Source: Prosopocoilus inquinatus
Lineage: Eukaryota; Arthropoda; Insecta; Coleoptera; Lucanidae
Length of the DNA: 64,000 nt
Assembly (NCBI GenBank): GCA_036172665.1
Contig: CM069880.1
Coordinates: forward strand, 8,248,501-8,312,500
Direction: 5' to 3'
Shown here: positions 23,591 to 36,700 of the stretch, in pieces
Numbering within the stretch: the first letter of the stretch is position 1
How the letters are laid out: every line of letters starts with the position of its first letter
Program-made: the position numbers and the translations under genes
The notes under the pieces: generated by a model
What the model was told of the DNA's origin: nothing
Database searches by the model: none
What the model saw: the letters and a program-made list of their open reading frames with translations, nothing else

Positions 23591-24050
23591 GCACTCAAAA
23601 AATTACAACACATACCCTTTTCTTGGCTAGATTTGTTTTTGTTTAAATGTTATAGACAAGCAAAACTATCTGAGGACGGGGTTACAATAAACATTCACTC
23701 ACCATTGGTTAGATCCCTCATTCCTAATGTTCTCTCTTTATTTCTCGCTTCCCTCGCCGCAGAAGGTAAACGTCTTAGCCTCCGGGTATTGCATTCCAAT
23801 TCGATAAGGACCACGCAAATTATAAGTAACCCTTTACGAGTATCTATTCAGAAAATGGAACAATCCACTTACCGGGACCGTTTCCCGACCCCACGCACTC
23901 CAGCGTCGAATCTAGAAGATGTTGGACACTGGGGAAGTCTTGACTTCTTGTCGTCGCATGCGTTACTCCCCACATTCACCTGTGGATACAAAACCCTCCC
24001 CTCCCGATGGATATTGGCATACCTTGCCTCCCGAGCACACGTTCTCAGGA

Positions 24051-24415
24051 TCAGTTGATGTCATCGACTGCGTAAGTGTCAAGCACCACTCCGTATCGGT
24101 CCAATGACATCATCATGTCAGACCTTTCTGGATAGCTCAATGCTATCACCTGATCAGGAATCCAATCAACCGATTCCCACTCACAATGAATGCAAAATAC
24201 AGCCAATTGCTTTCCCTGTACCGTGCTCTTCATCGGTGCTGCTTGCACACCGCGGCAAGAGCCCGATACCGTATGCTGGTGCACGGTAGCATTCTCTGGC
24301 CAACGCCCCGGATCGCGTCCCGGACAATATTCTGCTACCAGAATACCTCCGCATAACTCATGACTCATGACCCTCAAACCATATTGCCAATCGTGAGAAT
24401 GTACCGCCCTAACTC
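24051..24415 (-). pseudogene. Degenerate ORF of unknown origin
   Basis: An open minus-strand frame of about 120 codons running down to 24051 includes residues SHELCGGILVAEYC and QLAVFCIHCEWESVDWIPDQ, with balanced composition and several cysteines. After the stop, the neighbouring frame stays open for a short cysteine-containing segment, which suggests one frameshift. There is no start context, domain or splice pattern I can name. A decayed transposon or retroelement gene is the likeliest reading; chance is possible. The surrounding 23600-24600 is GC-richer and otherwise unexplained. Confidence 0.25.
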
Positions 24416-24937
24416 TTCTCTTTTGCTAGAACATACCATCTCAGGTCATATTCTGCAGACACTCTCTATCTCATGTCCGGCAACACATCGCGGCTACCAC
24501 ATATATCACCAGGCCCATCCGTGGCCCCGTTTACCGACACGTTTCGCCTCCCTCGGGAGACTGCCGTTCCTCTTCCGTTTTCCTTGCTGCTCAGACTAAA
24601 CACGCCCCCATATCATATTACTAAACTAATAACGTAAACATATATGCTCGTGCTTCAGAGATATCCCGAGAATGCATAAACTTTCTTAAATTCTAAACTT
24701 GTAAAATAAATAACTACAACACTTTATTCTTACACTCTACATGTTTCATCAATCACGCACACACCTAGAGAAACACACAATATCACCGAAAAGACAAGAA
24801 ACCAATCAATTCCTAATTCCTCCAAATTGGAGTCTCACGTTAAAAAAAAAGAACAAGCTTGCATTGCACTGCTTTGCAGAACGTGACTCAACGCTAGCTG
24901 GAAAGTTCCACGCGTTACCGAAATACAGCTTTCTAAA

Positions 24938-25199
24938 GGCCGTTTTACATTACACAATTTATTGTTCAAGAAATTCTACAACCTTTGAAGCAATCTAAAT
25001 TGTTTTCAAAAAGGTAAGTAGATCGGATTTTAGGACAACGATAAAATGATCTAAATTGTGTAGTATCTTGAGTAGTCCCTTGCACACAAGAAATTGTGAG
25101 TGATTCTGCGCAGTTGATTGTAATTTTACAGATGTTTTCACATGTTATGTCTTCTATTTTAAAGTAAATGTAGACGCCACGATTGTGTAATATAAAACC
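24938..25199. mobile_element. MITE, ~262 bp
   Basis: The left end reads GGCCGTTTTACATTACACAA; the right end on the minus strand reads GGGGTTTTATATTACACAA. They share TTTTA-ATTACACAAT with one mismatch. No clear target duplication was found. The inside is non-coding. Confidence 0.7.
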
Positions 25200-25622
25200 C
25201 CGGAACTAGCACATCACCCTGTAATTTAAATAGCAATAAATAGGAGAAGACTTCGTTCCGCATGTGAACTCGTCGGTTTTACACGCGTCTGAATTTACTT
25301 CGTTATAAAAAGTTTGTTCGTTGCTTTCGCTAGAATTTCGAATTCTGAACCGTTGAAATTCATACTGAGCAAGCGCAAGCACAATGCACGAATTCAGACA
25401 TAATTTCATCACTGCGCATGACTTAGACAGTTCAGAACTTGAAATTCTGGTAAAAGGAACGGGGCTAAAGTTTTCTTTTAGAAATTCAAAGTTATTTTCT
25501 GTCAGTTAATTTTCCTAATTTAATTTAAATAAAGTATCCATATTCAGCGAAGGTGAGTTTAGGCTAGCAGCAATTCGTGGAAAACAATTCTGGCTTTTAG
25601 CTAAACCAGAAAAACTCGCTAA

Positions 25623-25837
25623 GGGTGAGTTGCTCACTGAAGGTTTAAACTATGTTTAACGTTAACTAGAGTTTTATTTATTTTTTTGGTTGTTCACACA
25701 GTGATTAAGATATAAAACGTAGTTTAACTATGAATTAAGATGTAAAACATAGTGTAACTGTAAAAGAAAACTGTGGTTTAATACTTGACTAGCAGTTAAT
25801 AAATTGCTGGTTTAATCGAGCACTGAGCAACTCGGCC
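25623..25837. mobile_element. PIF/Harbinger-like MITE, ~215 bp
   Basis: The left end GGGTGAGTTGCTCACTGA is matched imperfectly by the right end on the minus strand, GGCCGAGTTGCTCAGTG, and both continue into TTTAAAC or ATTAAACC. Flanking triplets are TAA (left) and AAA (right), close to a PIF-type 3-bp duplication. Non-coding. Confidence 0.6.
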
Positions 25838-27448
25838 AAAGAGAATCGAGTTCCAAACTTGTACGGTTTTCTTAAAATAATTGGGGATAAGAAACGGTTG
25901 AAAGGTGGGTTCCAACCCTCGTTCGCACGTCCTACAACATTTCACCTAACTGGTCGGCTTAATTACTAAAGTCCAAACAAGTTTAATACACGGAGATCAT
26001 CCGCAATCACATCATGCTTTAAAGTATGATTGTGGAAAGGCGATAATATTTCAGGGATACGTCAATAAAATTCTGTTTCGCATAGCTTAAATAAATTGCC
26101 TTCCGGACCTATACATTTGGACGGCAGTGTACATGCGTCGACTGTATCCTCGGCGAAGCGAAAGCGACGCGAGGAGATAAAGACGCAACAAGGATATTAA
26201 CAACAGTGCTTTCAAAACCTCACGAATTCTGGCAACTGAGAAATAAAACACTACATCGTTGCCTCTAATTAAAAAAAAAAAAAAAATTTATACTTTGACA
26301 TCAAAAATTATTTTGGTTAAGGGTGGTTATGTGTTTTAAAATTATTTAGGTTTATGCATTGTATCGATAATTTTTTGATTGTCAAAATTTGTCTGTCAAG
26401 CAGTTCTGAGAAAGTCTACTCGCTGTTATTTCTTTACTTTTTAGCTTCTTGAGTTTATTTCATGACCTCCCTTGACCAAAATAATTTTTGCTCTCTCGGT
26501 AGAAGTTTAATTAGTAAATCTTGAATTGATATAAAAAAAATAGTGAATAGAAAAACAAAGGGGAGTTCAATTTTAAATTTCAACTAGACGCGTAATTAAA
26601 AAAATAATTAATATATGGAATTTGAAACTCTGTTATTGTCGATAACAGACTTGATCCTCGTTTACTCGCCGTCTATTTCACTTTCCCAGGGCCTTTGTTC
26701 TGCAATGAAAATTAATTTGCGTGTAGGTAATAGTGTATTATCCTGGAAGTTATGATTATAGTTTAATAGACTTACGCGTGTAAGCTGTTTGTTGATGACG
26801 ATCGCACTTCCTTAACCCTGTTAAGTTTTTCGTTTATTTTGAAGATTTGTAGATTTTTTTTCTGCCACTAACGATCTACCCTCATTCGTGAGTGACTTTT
26901 AAAAAAAGGAATAACGCAAAATATTTTCATATTGACGATTTACATCTGTGTGCTGCAATAACCTCTCTAATTACCGACCGCATATAATAGGGGATTACCG
27001 CTGGTTCCTTCAAAGAGTTCTTTGAAAGTTCTGACTGAGTTGCAGTATTAGAATCTAACGTATACATTTCCTTTTCAATCATTGTACATCTTTCTATTCC
27101 GATGATTTCAGCATTTTTTAATTGGTTGTTACTTGGTAAGGCGGAATTTTATCAAGAACGGCGGATTTTAACTCGGAATCGTCTCGTCATTGTAGTTTTG
27201 GTTTGGGCTTACCGGAAAGAAATAAAATCAATTTTATTTTGTATTTAATGGCTTCTTAAATGTCCTGCACAAAAATAACTTGTGACTTGTCTTTTTTGGA
27301 ATTTATCTCTTTTTAGACTTCGTTTCAAGTGAACACGGAATTATTATTTTATTTACTGACCATTCATTTCTAATCTTTGATGTTCCTTTTTTTTCTGTTT
27401 GTCGTAATAAATAAGGCTCACTCTTAAAAATTACCTTATATGCTTTTA
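25838..27448. other. AT-rich intergenic sequence, nothing recognised
   Basis: There are no coding exons, RNA genes or clear repeats. A short CpG-richer patch (about 26100-26190) and A/T homopolymers are the only features noted. Confidence 0.45.
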
Positions 27449-27940
27449 TACAGGGCATTCCAAGTTGAGTGGCCTATTAAAAATGCAAAAATTCAAAAAA
27501 TTGCCTGAGAGGATATGATCTTTTAGATTAAAATATTTTCACGTTTATATCACTTCCGGTTATGCCGGATTAGTGTTCTTAAATACTATAATTTTTATTA
27601 GAAATTTAGATTTTTTTTTACCTGTAGTGGGTGCCCGATGGGGTGGGTCTTAACTTATTAGCTCAGGAGCGGAAGTATATTTTGTATGTGTAAAGTAAAG
27701 TAAAGTGTTCCGTGGTTTTATTCCAAACTTTCTCGCTGAACACGGAAGGGTACCCTAACGACCATTCTCGATAATTAACTCGAGCGCGGTTCGAACCCAC
27801 GGCCTTGCTTATTACAAGGCCGATCCCCTTACCACTGGACCGTTCAGACTTTTAAACATTATTTCGAATAAAAAGTGTTAAAAGCCTCCCTCCACTTAAA
27901 TCTAGCTGATGAAAAATGCACTCGACTTGGAACACCTGTA
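27449..27940. mobile_element. TA-target MITE carrying a SINE
   Basis: The ends TACAGGGCATTCCAAGTTGA and (minus strand) TACAGGTGTTCCAAGTCGA are inverted repeats bounded by TA, as in Tc1/mariner-like elements. The interior is AT-rich and contains the tRNA-derived SINE at about 27690-27846. Confidence 0.75.
27690..27846 (-). mobile_element. tRNA-derived SINE
   Basis: On the minus strand a box A-like TCCAGTGGTAAGG (27827-27839) is followed about 30 nt later by a perfect box B, GGGTTCGAACC (27788-27798), the internal RNA polymerase III promoter of tRNAs. The segment between contains CCTTG...CAAGG, an anticodon-arm-like stem. The non-tRNA body ends in ACTTTACTTTACTTTAC, a short tandem tail. It is not a functional tRNA: the anticodon loop lacks the conserved U33 and the acceptor stem does not close. 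Confidence 0.75.
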
Positions 27941-28779
27941 TTTAAGTTCTAGCAGTAATAATACACTGCCGAACGACCTGTTTGTTATTACTAGTAAATT
28001 CCTGATTAATATTCGCTTTGTATCGTTGAAAGTACAAATGAAAATGCAGTAGGGTTCATTGATAAATACTACTCTGAGCTTACCGTCCTATGTGGAAATG
28101 GTATTTAAACAAATTTTTCTTGTCTTTTAGATTTAATAAAAGGACGAGTTTTATTTAAATTCGTTTTATAAGACGTGTGAGCTTGAATTATGTTTTGTTT
28201 GAATTGAGAACTACTTATAGTTGGACACTCGTTATGACGCGATCAATAAGAACCGTCTGAAAACAAGCTGGTTTCGAAGAAGGAGTGCGACAATATTTAG
28301 ATTTAGGTAAATTTTGCTTGCTGTAAAAGTTATTTTTTCATTAAAAATGTATTGCAGAATATAGTCCTCCATTATTATGTGGTGGTATATTGTAGTACGT
28401 ACTGTCATACTCATTTAAAATGATACCATTCGGCTAATTTCATGATGCTTGCAGCAATCACAGAGAACAGGGATACCTTAGGTGTCATAGCCTGAACTCC
28501 GCTCGTGGATTTTCCATGTTTTATTATTTCTCCATGTTTGCTTTTGATTTTGATTTGTACAGTGGAAAATAAACACATTATTATTATTATTAATTGAGAG
28601 GGAATTGTTTTAAGTGCTTACCACTGAATATTCGTAAATGTAGCTGCACGGAGATTCATTAATGATCATATTGTATATTAAGGTTGATTTTGTGGTTTAT
28701 TTCAGTTTTAAAAAAGATAATTAATATGTAAATGTTAGTTTGGTGTTTTACTTGGTATATGAAAAAAAGAAGTAACGGT

Positions 28780-29815
28780 TGATTGCAATGGTTGTCCCAG
28801 AAGGAACATATTTATAATAGCGGCGGCGCTCCTGCTCAGATTACGTTCTGTATCAGTATTTATTATTCATAACCGCGGCAGAAACTTGAAATAGTACCAT
28901 AACGCATGATAAAAGACTTTTAAATGGTCTGTGCCGAGATCATCCCTTAACTGGCTGCGAAATATAATTGTTTGGCGGAGTTTCGCATACATTTTTCGTT
29001 GTATTTTCGGCGTCTTCGTTTCTATAGCAACTTAATAAAGTAGCTGGGGCTTTGCAGCGAGCTTACAAAGCGAAGAACAGGTACAAAACAGCGACTCCTT
29101 AAGCTTAACGGGCCCGATATACCCTTTCTGCTCCGCCGAAGGCGTACCAATTATATTTGTTTCCTTGCTATGTAAGTATCATTTGTGCATAAAATCAGAA
29201 TTAGTAAATAATGCTTTGTGTAAGTCATTGTCTTATTGCAGCGTCGTTGTTTTGATGAATGCTCTCTAATATTGTCTTGCGCTTCAAACAGGGATAATGA
29301 ACGCAATCCGATTTTCCCAATTAAAAATGTTTCAACTTAAAGTAGTCCGAATCGTGATACCTTCAGGAAAGAAAGATGATTTGGAAGGGCAACCCCTCCG
29401 CGAGCTAGATAAGGCCGAATGTGGGCCAGAGAGACGCGATCTATCTGAAGACCGACGCAGATAATCATTGACTGCCGCTGGTTTCCGGGAAAGTTGGAAA
29501 CTTGTCGTGGACTCTGACAGTTGCATTGTCGAACACCCCTGCATTGTCATCCACTTGATATTATCTAATGAATTGAGACGTCTCTGTTGAAAGACAACCG
29601 GCCTATTTTGGGCTAGTCGCTTTTCGGCCCGGACTCGGCTCCGGCTTCTATCAGATATTAAGCGTCAACTTTACGAACAACCACACGTTCTTATCTGCTT
29701 TAGTCGCCCGCGTAATCGCTTTGTGCGAGCCAGGCCGTAGATTTATTTTGATTAGGGACGGCATTGGCACCTAACGAAATTAAATTTCACGTGTTCGGAG
29801 GGAGTTGACATAAAA
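28780..29815. promoter_or_regulatory. GC-richer 3' flank of dve, candidate regulatory DNA
   Basis: A compositionally distinct stretch directly downstream of the dve poly(A) site, with motif-rich sequence such as TTCTTATCTGCTTTAG near 29689 and TTGATTAGGGAC near 29748. No open reading frame is convincing. Its proximity to dve suggests a downstream cis-regulatory element; this is inference only. Confidence 0.3.
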
Positions 29816-29836
29816 CACCTCTAAGGGCGAACAATG

Positions 29837-29842
29837 TTTATT
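29837..29842 (-). terminator. dve: dve poly(A) signal AATAAA
   Basis: A canonical AATAAA on the minus strand (TTTATT on plus) lies about 290 nt past the dve stop codon. Cleavage is expected near 29810-29825, giving a 3'UTR of about 300 nt that includes a (TTTAA)n-type stretch near 29920-29940. Confidence 0.6.
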
Positions 29843-30129
29843 TACATCTGTACCGATACATTTTATAAATAGTACAGCAGACAAAACAACAGAATTAAGA
29901 GAACATTCTGCCGAGAATAATTTAATTTAATTTAATTTAATACATACTTTTCGATATACACCGGGGGGGTACAAGTTACAACACAGCATTCTATGGAAAG
30001 TATAATCGTTACACGGCATATCAAATATGCGATCAGTATTAACAAAATATCACTAAAACACACGTCGACGTATTACAATCTTTGGTAATAAGTAATGGAA
30101 TCAAAAATGCGAACGCACGAAAATCGAAT

Positions 30130-30786
30130 TTATTCTTTGTCTCCGTGATGGTAATGCGCGGACGCCTGACTGTCAAAAAGCGACATTTTAAGTCTTTTAC
30201 ATTTGGCACGTCTGTTTTTGAACCAAAACTGAACGTTTTTTGGTTCCAAGCGGGGGAATTTCTGTCGGTACGCCATGCAGTTCAGTTCTTCCGTGTATTT
30301 CAAAATGAGGTTGTGAGATGGGTGGGTGTTGAGGGAAAACCATTGTTCCAACCGTGGGACTTCTGTTACGGGGTCTATAAACGTACGGTTTCGTTTACGT
30401 CGTTCGTCAGCGGTCAGCGCCGAGATGCTGAGCGCACTCGATCCAGGGGGCGACGCCGTCGTATGCGACAACGCCGGAATGTATTGGCTCATGTACATAA
30501 TGCTGTGGCTGAACATGGAATTGGAAACCAGAGGAAACGTCGCAGCCAAGCGCTCCAGACCATCGCTGCTGGAACGGTGAAGAAGTTGGCCGTTCATATC
30601 GGGCGACAAACACATGCGCTGGACGTTCGATTGAACAACGGAATGCTCGTCCTCCAAATGTTTGTTATTCGCGTAGTTTTCGAAGTCTTCATTTTCCGCC
30701 TCCGAAATCTTGTTATTGTTGGAATGGTCGTCCGAAGACAAGTAATGTACGGGTTCTTCTTTCGGTCCTAACGCAGTGCTTGAAAT
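30130..30786 (-). CDS. dve: dve coding exon 5 (homeodomain 2, C-terminus)
   Basis: Acceptor TCCTTGCAG|ATTTC at 30786, phase 0; 218 codons, then TAA at 30130-30132. It encodes an acidic/Asn-rich linker, then homeodomain 2 starting near RRKRNRTFIDPVTEVPRLEQ and ending in a basic recognition helix with Lys50 and Asn51. A 229-codon plus-strand frame here is only the antisense shadow. Confidence 0.95.
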   Translation of the reverse strand: MSSTALGPKEEPVHYLSSDDHSNNNKISEAENEDFENYANNKHLEDEHSVVQSNVQRMCLSPDMNGQLLHRSSSDGLERLAATFPLVSNSMFSHSIMYMSQYIPALSHTTASPPGSSALSISALTADERRKRNRTFIDPVTEVPRLEQWFSLNTHPSHNLILKYTEELNCMAYRQKFPRLEPKNVQFWFKNRRAKCKRLKMSLFDSQASAHYHHGDKE

Positions 30787-33700
30787 CTGCAAGGACAACA
30801 AGTAACTTTCAGTTTGCTTTTATACATTTGCCATAAAATAAAACACCTTACGTGCGTGTCCGTTGGGGGAGGTGGCGTAGAAGGTCGGGAATTTTCATCT
30901 TGGTAGGCATTCCTGCGATTATTGGTCGTTAACGAAAGCGGGCCCACCGGACTCGACGGTTGTTCTTCGTTTATATCGTCTTCTTCTATGTCGGAAGCCC
31001 CATTGGAGAATTCATCCGAAAGCTGCGACATATTAGGTCCTCTGCGTCCCATGCCGGAGATGGTATTTTTTAATCGCTGGTCGCCCATACGTTCGGAATT
31101 TAAGTAACCGTCGGACATGAGAAAAGCCGAACCATTCGTAGGGCTGTGGTTACTATACCCGTTCATGGTTAAACGACAGGGTAAACCAGGACCTACGTTT
31201 CGTATTTCCGCTCGCTTCTGAGCCGCCCTCGCGTTTTTAAACCAATACACGACGTTGTTGACGTCCAAAGGCTTGCGGCCTCTTCGAGATTCTAAACTAT
31301 TCAATTCTTTAACGTACTGCTGAATTTGTTGCCTGCTGGGGTGTTGATTATCGGCGAACCATCGTTGTAACTTCGGCAATTCCAACTCGGGATCGAAACT
31401 TGTGCGCATCCTGGTTTTTTGCGTCGGAAATTGACTGTGAACGTTTTGCATTGCGGGATGTGCGCTTTCCGGAAGTGCTCGGTCCATCGGTTTCGATTGT
31501 TGGGAAGGTACGGGGTAGCTCGGACATTGAGGGCCGAAGTGAGATCTACCCGGAGATTGTGGGCTAAATTGCGAAGCCCACCACTGATCGAACTTGCGGT
31601 GGCATTCCTCCGACATTTCGGGGATTGCTCCTCCGAAAGAACTTCCCCCCCGACAAATCTGTGATAAAACAAGCTGTAACAATATGAGAACTATTAGTGA
31701 AGAACGTACTTTATTTTACATTTCCTTTTATTTTATTTAAATACGTAATTTTGATTGTAAACCTAAAATTTGGAATTCTTTGAAATCTTTAGTGTATACA
31801 TGGTTTAATCCGGTTTACTGAATTCTCGTGTATTATACATAATTTATGAACCGCATTTAAAATTTATTTTTAAGGAACGTTCGGGTTTTGTGGACGCGGA
31901 TCATGTGCTGTTTAACTAAAAAGCTCATGTTATGCAATCCCGACCATTATAAGTAGATTTCTGTACACGCTCTGGTTTCAAGAAGAATGCGCCGTTGTTG
32001 TTGTTGTTACGTTTTGGTAATTTAGAGACTACAAAATGTTGACGCCAAGATGCGTATCTACTTTATACTGCAGGATGTAGAAGGCTTTTGATCTCATTAA
32101 TACCATGAAATAATGCTACATAATCTTATTAAAAGCGAGGTTACTGCTATTCCCTGCACCATTAATACGTTCATTCCCATATAATTCTTAAGACGCGCTT
32201 TGCCACCCCCTTACCCCTTCCATTGTTTGTGCCGTAAATAATTCGCGAATCGTTGCCTCGTTTACGCTATCTGAAATAACGAACGTACCTCATCCAGGGG
32301 GCATCCTGCGGAGACGAGCAGGCCGTGCGATTGGACCAGCAGGAAACGTAACAGCTTGTCTTTGATATCGTTTACGGCCCCCGGACGCGCCCGGAAAACT
32401 TGGATACGCAACGTCGCCACCGTCGTCAATTCACCCAAAATATCCCCCACCGTAACCAGAGGGTCGTCGGAAATCTGCTCGAAGTTCAGGGCCTTCCAGT
32501 TCTTTATCACTATCGAACCTCTTGCTGCAGCTGCACTTTCCGTCGAATATCCTAATCGCAGCAGTGCAACTTGGACTAAACTATGAAAAGGGGTGCCTAC
32601 GGGGATGATCACGAAACTATCCGTTTCGATCATTGGCCTGCGCCTCCATGGGCCTTGTTGCAAAATTCGGTTTTCATCCAAAGTACACACAGCTTCCACG
32701 ATACAGTGTACAGGCAATGACTTTGCTGAAACAAACAAGTACATTTACAATTTTTTGCAGCATTTCTTTTATTAATTGGCCTAATGAATGCATTTTTAGT
32801 ATTACATTCCCTTGCACTTCACAAAAAAAGAAACACTGATTAATTAAACAACTTTTTTTAGTATCATGTCGTAGATTGATCGAATTAATAAAAAAATGCA
32901 ATTGCTAGAAATTATCGCTGACGATAGGAATTTCTAATCGCAAATTAATTAAAAAAAAAATAATAATAATAAAAAACAAAAAACAACTTCAACGAGTGTC
33001 ATGTTACTGGAATCAAACGGAAATGTGATTGTTCGCATTCATTCGCATTTGCGTTTTATTTCGAAGAAAAAAATACCCGTGTAAGTTAATCTGAACACTC
33101 GTTTAGATTATCTTAGTTTCTTGTTATTTGAAATTGTTTAACGTTTACGAGTTATCTTATGGTTCGAACGAATTAGTTTAGAATTCAAGCGTTTCATTGT
33201 TTGCTAGTAAACTGCACCTGTTTAATAAAACTACGCAATAAAATAATATTTTTTTTTCTGTGGTTAAAGTGTGTTTGCCTAACTCAAGACAGTCGATCAA
33301 ACGGAATTTTAACAGCAAGGGTGGATAAAGTAACAATTTTCGTATTTACCATCAGGGATCATGATCATACAACGCGATTTTTAAACGTGCTTGCTTTTCT
33401 TATTTCTCTGCAGAGAAAAGTTCGCTATAGAAAAAATTAGAATGTTTTACACGTCGGTAAAAAGTAATTATAAACTCGTGAAAATTAATTCACTCATCGA
33501 TAAAAAATAATTTTACCGGCTTGTATAACAAACAACTTTTATTAAGGCAAGAAAAGCAATCGATTTGATGTTTCTCTATCATCAAATTGTGATTTCTTCT
33601 TCAATACCATCGATTATGTAGTAAAAATCTACCTCAATTGTGGATTTAATTCATATCATGACATTTGCGAATTTCGGTTTGTTTCCAAAATTAGCCATCT

Positions 33701-36700
33701 TGTTTTTGGCTTCCGGAGCATTGCATCAGAAGCGGCTTTATTTTCTTTGCAAAAGACTTCTTCAGGGCTATCGCTGCTTGTTAGTCAGAAATTAATTGTT
33801 TTTGAGGTAGGCGGTGATGGAAAAAATGATTGCTTTTCGATATACAGAATGGCGATTTACCAGTTGGAACGCGACTAATTAAAAACGTCAAGCGACCATT
33901 AAGCTTATATTCTAAAATGAAGCGGATGTTTGGATGTTGATAGTTTAGGTGAGTGAAGAAGTTTCGTAAGAATTCTTTGCCATGTGGTCGGATGAGAATG
34001 TGATGAAGATCCACTTGAGAAGTATATCTGCGGATATACACGTCGGCCTATATATTTACCGAAAGATTTGTCCGAACATTTGTCCAAAACGCTAAGCATT
34101 TGGGCAAAGATGGCGACGCTGAAATCGTTTTGATTGGTCGCATTTTACCGATACAGAGACAAACTTGGCCAAATCAAAGCCAGTTAAGACAACGTTAACA
34201 ACTATACGATCGTGCGTGTTGGCCAAGGTTGGGTAGACTTCGTTCAGCGTGTGGATCCGGCATGAAGTTTCGTAAGAATTGTTTGCCCTGTGGTCGGATG
34301 AGAATGTGATGAATATTCATTTGAGAAGTGTAACTGCAGATATACACGCCGGCCTGTATATTTGACGTTGAAATCCCTTTGATTTGTCGCTTTTTAGCGA
34401 TACAGAGACAAACTTGGTCAAATCAAAGCCAGTTAACAACTATACGTTCTTGTTGGTCATGGTTTGCCAGACTTCGTCCAGCGTGTGGATCCGGAAATTT
34501 CGTAAGAATTGTTTGTTGGATGAGAATGTGATGAAGCTTTATTTGAGGAGTGTGAGGTTTTTATGAGGGTGTGTTGTAAAATCTGGCGCAGATCGATTAA
34601 AATTGTATCTGCGGTTGAGCAAATGATCCGGTAGCTGTCAAGTGCGGCGGGTTCAAAAAGTTAGGGACGCCGAAGAGATAAATGCGCAAACCGCAGGCAG
34701 TTTAGAGGTCGGGAGCAATCGGAGGAGATCATCATGATACTGTAAAGGCGGGATGTTTCGACCGAAGCGAATTTAATGGAGACGCGCAAAGCGGAAAAGC
34801 ATCCCGCGATAAGAAAGACAGACAGATCAATTGATAGCGGTGCAGAGATGACAGTTAATGTCGCGCCTTGGCGAAGACTTGTTCATTTCCGTTTCAAGTT
34901 AAAAGATGGAAGGCGTCGCGAGGCGGCGGAGAGGCGTCTTCGATAACGCACTTACCGGTGATGATCGACCGACGCTTCGCATAAACCGTCCGCGCAGAGG
35001 AATTAAGCCCGCTGGCCGTGCGCTTCTCTATGCTAATCTTGTTAGGTTAAGAAGGTTTCTGCATATTACAGAGCTTTAAGTGGAGCAACCCAGACCTAGC
35101 CCCGAGTCTTAAGGATTAGTTGAGTCGACTTGCACGGCTGCCACACAAAGGATTGCGTATGACGTCATGCAAGCTGAGCGCAGGTCTTAATTTCTAATGC
35201 GGAGATTTATTTTTGTTTTATTGGGGTGCTGTCTTGGCCGGTCTTACGATGCAGATGCGGCGAGCGGCTTAAATCTCGGGATCCGGCTGTTGGATCCGGC
35301 CCGGACCTAATCCCGCCGGCTTACCGCGCCGTGCATAGTCCACTAGTCGCTAATCCCACCGGCTCTAATCCAGCCCGGCTGACCAGCGTCTTAACTAGGG
35401 CTCATATTGCCTTCCGATCCTTTGTTCCATCCCTAGATCAATAATGCAACCTTATAAATAATACCGTGGAGCGTACTAACGGCGCCGCATCTCCGCCTTA
35501 TTTTCGGAAACAAAAGAAAAAGCGTCTGGAGATCACGTCACGACGCGTCTTTCACCAGGCAAATACGCCTCGCGCTATTTGCCGATGTCGTTCGGGGTAA
35601 ACTTTAGGTAAGACAACGCCGCCACAATCAGGATTAAGTCAACAAGTATTTAGCGCTCAGCAGAAAATCGGCTCGTCCATTGTTCAGATGAGCGCGTTTT
35701 TGCCCTCTAAGTCTATCTAAAGTACATGGGATTCCGATTCAGCCACTCATTACAGATTATTAAAATCGTTCCGAACGTGACGGGCTCAAAGGGGTCGCCG
35801 CCCCTCTTACGCGGGTCACTTTTTATCTGCCGGCGTAAAATATATTAAGTAATGGCTTATTTCTATGTATTTTCTTATTAGCTTAAGTCTTGTTAGTCTT
35901 AAGTTTTAATTCGGGTAACTTTTAGCAAGAACGGGGCGGAGGCGGAAGGTCTGAAAAGTTGAGTTTAGAGAGTGCTAAGGGTTTCCGAACCCGCAATACT
36001 GTTTACAATAAGCCCCGTGCTCTGTTCTGCTAGTGCGCTAATACGATTTCATGCCGGATTTGCGATAAGGATTTAAAGGAGCTACTCGCATCTTCGAGCG
36101 CAACTATTTTCGACGAACGCGGTCAATTTCCATATCCGACGACGACGCCTATGTGTGTGGCCCTCGTCCGCCAACAGGTGGCATCGATATTCTCATTTTC
36201 GCGATGCGATCGAAATTAAGTAAATCTCCGCTTCGAAGGGGAGAGATTTCAAATTTCTAAGAAACAAAGAGCCTTTTTTCGAGACCAACAAGCCATAGAA
36301 GTCGACGATCGGTTTAAACAAAATGCACGAGTCACAAAGAGTGGCGACTTGATTATTTCTTTGATCGCGTCTTTAATAAATAAAAATACGAGCAGCCGTA
36401 GAAAGACCGCTTAATGAATATCAGTGTGAGGCGGATGTGCCCTATCTCACAGTGTGTAATCCGGTTCCCTCCGTTCTCGCCGCAGCCCCGCGTTGTTCGG
36501 ACGTTTATCTGCTTCCGACGCTGATCCCCTTTCCATCTAGTTCGGCGTTGCACATGCATCGCCGTAATCCTTCCGTACGTGCTTATCTGGCCGACATCGT
36601 TTCTCTGCTTGTGCTTGGTAAGAACCACCGCGACCTCAAAATCATCATTCATCTAATTACACCACCGACCTTTCAATCGGCGGCGGCATTCATCAAATTT

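Noticed and set aside
27788..27845. A functional tRNA gene
   Set aside because: Box A and box B are present but the anticodon loop lacks U33 and the cloverleaf does not close; a downstream body and tail fit a SINE.
30082..30771. Long plus-strand open frame of 229 codons
   Set aside because: It is antisense to dve exon 5, has an unnatural Arg/Val/Phe composition, and the minus strand encodes an unmistakable homeodomain.
30922..31664. Open frames on both strands over dve exon 4
   Set aside because: They are shadows of the GC-rich coding exon; only one minus-strand frame carries homeodomain 1 and fits the splice sites.
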